DNA of 64,000 nt from Eutreptiella sp. 'Long Island Sound 2002' (taxonomy: Eukaryota; Euglenozoa; Euglenophyceae; Eutreptiales; Eutreptiaceae), in the NCBI GenBank assembly GCA_964036045.1, contig OZ038397.1:20647742-20711741 (forward strand), in the 5' to 3' direction. Below the pieces are notes generated by a model, which searched no databases, was not told the origin of the DNA, and saw only the letters and a list, made by a program, of their open reading frames with translations. The first letter of the stretch is position 1, and each line of letters begins with the position of its first letter. Position numbers and translations under genes: made by a program. Shown here in pieces: positions 60,989 through 64,000 of the stretch.

Positions 60989-62201
60989 TTGCTCGGTCTG
61001 TCAGGCCTGCAATCCCGACAACCGGAACGTCAAGGGGGAACCCCTATGGACCCCGGTTCCTGACCAGCCCATGGAGAGCGTGGCCATGGACGTCTTCTCC
61101 ATGCCCGAAGTGCACATTGGCAAGGAGACCTTTGACTTTGTGGTTCTCTGTGTGGACCGCCACAGCGGCTACGTAGTAGCCGTTCCGGCACGCAAAAAGG
61201 GGTTGCTTGCCAGAGAAGTGGCAGTCATGATGATTCGTCATTGGCTGACCGTCTTTGACATCCCCCGCACCATTTGCAGTGACCGAGGGCCCCAGTTTAC
61301 TGGTGGCTGGTTCAAGGCTATGTGTTCCCTCATGGGAATACGTCATGCCAAGAGCGTCGCCTATCTCAGCCGGTCTAACGGCCGTGCTGAAGTGGCTGGA
61401 CGGCAGCTGTTCGAGAAGCTGCGCAAGATCCACATCACCAATCCGCGTCGGAACTGGTTTGAGGAGATGTGGCCTGCTCTGAAGGCCCATCATGACACCC
61501 CCACTCAGGGTGGTTTGTCCCCTCACCAGATTCTCTTCGGCAGGGACCCCCTGGGTAGGGGACTTCCCTTGTCTGGTGATGGCATGGCTATGGATGCCAA
61601 GGAGTTCTTTGCGCGGCAAGAGCAAACGGCGCGGGACATCCGCCAGCAGCTTGAGAAGGAGCATGCTGAGCGTCAGAAGTCCGCCCCGAGCTCGACAGCG
61701 CAGAAGTTCAGGGTGGGAGACCCGGTGTGGGTGATCAGACCCCGCCCCATGGGCACCCACCGCACCAAGACCTGGTTCACACCCGGCGAGGTGGACCGCA
61801 GGATTGGTGAGGACACCTACTGCATCAAGGTGGGTCACGGACAGTTCCGGGAGCGCCACGAGAGTCAACTCCGTGTGCGGGAACCCGACCTCCGTGGCCG
61901 ACATGTGTCCCTGGACTACGCCAAACATGAGGCCGATTCGGACGACGACTATGCTGAGCAGGACGACTATACTGTCGAGAAGATCCTGGCTCAGCGTCCG
62001 AAGGCCTCGGCACCCGGAGGTCTGGAGTTCAAGGTTCGTTGGCGAGGCTATGGGCCGTCCCACGACACCTGGGAACCCGTCTCCTCGTTCGTGCCGCGGG
62101 TCAATACTCCCTTCATGGAGTACATCCGCAAGCACAAGACCAAGATCCATGTCTCGGACTTGGCAGCACTCACCCGGGCGATTGCAGCTAGGGGTGCCTG
62201 A
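60989..62201 (+). pseudogene. pol: C1 Pol, third part (integrase core, chromodomain)
   Basis: It starts with the Cys half of the integrase zinc finger (CSVCQAC). The catalytic D, D, E lie at 61089, 61281 and 61389 with 35 residues between the last two, all intact. The chromodomain follows (VEKILAQRP, WRGYGPSHDTWEP). It ends at TGA 62199. The three C1 parts total 1,661 codons, 13 fewer than C2, exactly the size of the C2 insertion. Confidence 0.94.
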
Positions 62202-63662
62202 TCAGCGCCCTGGGCTCTCCCCTGATGCGTTTTGAGCGCTTGTGAGGCCGATGGATCGTCCCTTGCTTGCTTGCTCTCTTCCATCTTTCGGTGGCAGAGT
62301 GGCCATATACCCCCTCTGCTGAATCCAGAGGAGGATGGCCCCTCTCTTTCAATTCTATTCGTCACTCCCCCCGTGCTGAATCCTTGGGAAACCAGGTAGG
62401 GCGACTGACCTTCATTTTTCTGAGCTCTTCGGGCCTTGAAGCCCATACGACGTTGCGCAACGGATGCCGCTGTCATCGGCATTGCGATTTTTGAGTGTGT
62501 GGTCTGGTTCCATGGCACTTGCGGAATCCAGACCAGTCGACGTGTGTCTCGAGACTATATATGCCTGAACTCAGGCGTTATCCTGTCCACCCTCCTGCAT
62601 TTGCCTTATCCTGACCGTGGCGTGGTTAGGCACTCTGTTCAGAGTGTGTTTACACGCCTATTTACCCCGCTTGTTTTGCTTTTCTGCCCTCCAGGATATG
62701 TGCATCGGTATGTTGCTGTCTTCAGCCCATCACCGGAGTGTGGACTGTTTTTCACGAATCGAACACGAAGGCGCCTTGAGTCGCCGTGTACATGTTCATA
62801 CAGCCTGGTCCAGCCTGGACCAGTACATGATTACAGATTCTACTGTTTGAGTGCTCGTGATACCGTGTTGCCCTATTCGCTGTGATGTGTGGAGATCCTG
62901 ATGGCGCCAGGCGGGAAGCCCAGTTGCCTGACTACACTCCCAGCGGTCCGCCACTGTCAGTCCCAGTGTGAGCCTACCGATTCGCAGACGCACTTGCATT
63001 CGGATGGCGGCCTCCGGTGCTCCTGACCTCGGTCAGTCTGCCTGGGAAACTGGTGGTTTGAGGAGTCGACGCCTCCGCCCACACTGCATGAGGACTCCCT
63101 CATGTATGGCCTTCGTGGCAGTAGGGCGAGGGAAAAGACGGCCTTGATGCCCGATCCCTTCAGGAGGAGTTCCCTTAAGATCTGGGGTTCTTAAGGAGTT
63201 CGACTATGGCACTCTGGACTCGCGTCGTATGGATATGGACATGGTGCGCCCGAGGAAGGACCCGTGGGGACTCTCCCCAGTCGGCGGGCCTTGGGAAGCT
63301 TGGGGTAGCCTGATGGATCTTTGTGGTCGCTCTCGACTTGTGGGACCACCTCGGTCGTCGTGTGTCGCCTATGTTGGCCGTGTATGCCACTGCCACTGTG
63401 GTGGTGACCGTAGCAGCCGGCACCCGGTGCGCCTGGTATGGGTTAACGGGTCCTTTGGATGCCGAACAATCGCCGCCAAGACCCGGGACTTGATACTTGA
63501 TACTATACATGTGCTACGAGCTTATACAGCATCATACCTATCTTACTGTGACTTACTGAGGTGAGGATGTGACACCCCCCCCCTTCAGGGGATGGTCCTG
63601 GGTACCCGCTGCCATGCTTGGGTGTTATCGAGCCCCCCCAGGGTTTGCTCTAAGGAGGGCAG
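62202..63662 (+). other. C1 3' untranslated region with polypurine tract
   Basis: 1,461 bp matching 34812-36300 in inverted orientation. A purine-rich CTAAGGAGGGCAG (63650-63662) directly precedes the LTR; the tract is less pure than in C2. No coding homology was seen. Confidence 0.85.
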
Positions 63663-64000
63663 TGAAGCGGTACCCAGAACCCCATGGCTAGGTTACGGCA
63701 TACAACCGGTCTCCGGTCCACTAACCCCATGTACGGAAGGCAAGACGCCCGTTGACGCTCCGATCCGTGCCGTAAAGCCCCGCATCGGCAACCGATGCAC
63801 CGCCAGCGGAGATCTGTATATCAGAACATCAGGAATCAACAGGGTTTTATTTTCATATTGTTTCCGTCAAGTTTTACGCTTCCGTTCTGATATTCACTGT
63901 TTTGACTGCTGGCGGTTGGATCGCGACTTTACCGTAACCGCCAGTTTAACTGTTTATAATGGAAATTTTAACGCAATCCGTCACGAAGGCTCCAAAGCCT
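63663..64000 (+). repeat. C1 3' LTR, first 338 bp, runs off right edge
   Basis: It begins TGAAGCGGTACCC and matches the start of the C2 LTRs read on the minus strand. A segment near 63737-63764 (AAGGCAAGACGCCCGTTGAC and onward) is longer than in C2 and puts a stop in the 234-codon frame of the LTR, arguing that this frame is not a gene. Confidence 0.93.

Larger units (their letters stand above)
25017..64000 (+). mobile_element. Element C1: chromodomain Ty3/gypsy retrotransposon, split by C2 and B2
   Basis: The C1 pieces are 25017-31864 (leader, gag, pol to RT), 48907-50219 (end of RT, RNase H, start of integrase) and 60989-64000 (rest of integrase, chromodomain, 3' untranslated region, start of 3' LTR). 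The gaps are exactly C2 plus GGAC and B2 plus AAGGG. The 5' LTR is absent, replaced by B1 and element D. The 3' LTR runs off the right edge. Confidence 0.95.

Overview
This window is eukaryotic and almost entirely made of LTR retrotransposons of the Ty3/gypsy class. I found no host protein gene, rRNA, CRISPR array or operon. Several elements end their polyprotein in a chromodomain, as chromoviruses of plants, algae, fungi and some animals do. The host taxon cannot be fixed from the sequence; a large, repeat-rich genome is the reasonable inference. Five elements from four families are present. I call them A, B (copies B1, B2), C (copies C1, C2) and D.

Layout. 1-6454: element A on the minus strand (5' LTR, gag, and a pol that is open to the left edge). 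6455-8237: unassigned sequence. 8238-9033: a solo A-type LTR on the plus strand, inverted relative to the first. 9054-9690: a satellite of about 191 bp period. 9806-14396: element D on the plus strand (gag, protease, RT, RNase H), broken before integrase. 14397-25016: B1, fused to D through a 5' LTR that lacks its first 146 bp. 25017-64000: C1 on the plus strand, opened by two nested insertions. The first is C2, a 17,038-bp element in the opposite orientation (31865-48902) with two 2,947-bp LTRs and a GGAC target duplication. The second is B2, 10,764 bp (50220-60983), with two 532-bp LTRs and an AAGGG target duplication. Taking out C2 and B2 leaves the C1 pol frame continuous.

How the genes work together. 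In families A, B and C, gag and pol lie in the same frame and are separated by one stop codon (UGA-CGG, UAG-GGG and UAG-CGG). This predicts Gag-Pol by stop-codon readthrough. All three Pol proteins carry, between protease and RT, a domain resembling the Dam-type methyltransferase-like domain of DIRS retrotransposons. Only B keeps an NPPF motif. In B the gag start codon lies inside the LTR, and the primer-binding site is translated as part of Gag.

State of the copies. Pol is intact in B1, B2 and C2, and in C1 apart from the insertions. Gag is broken in all four of those copies by stops, frameshifts or deletions. A has an intact gag. D has stops in pol and lacks integrase. The order of insertion visible here is C1 first, then B1, B2 and C2 into it. 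The order among those three is not resolved.
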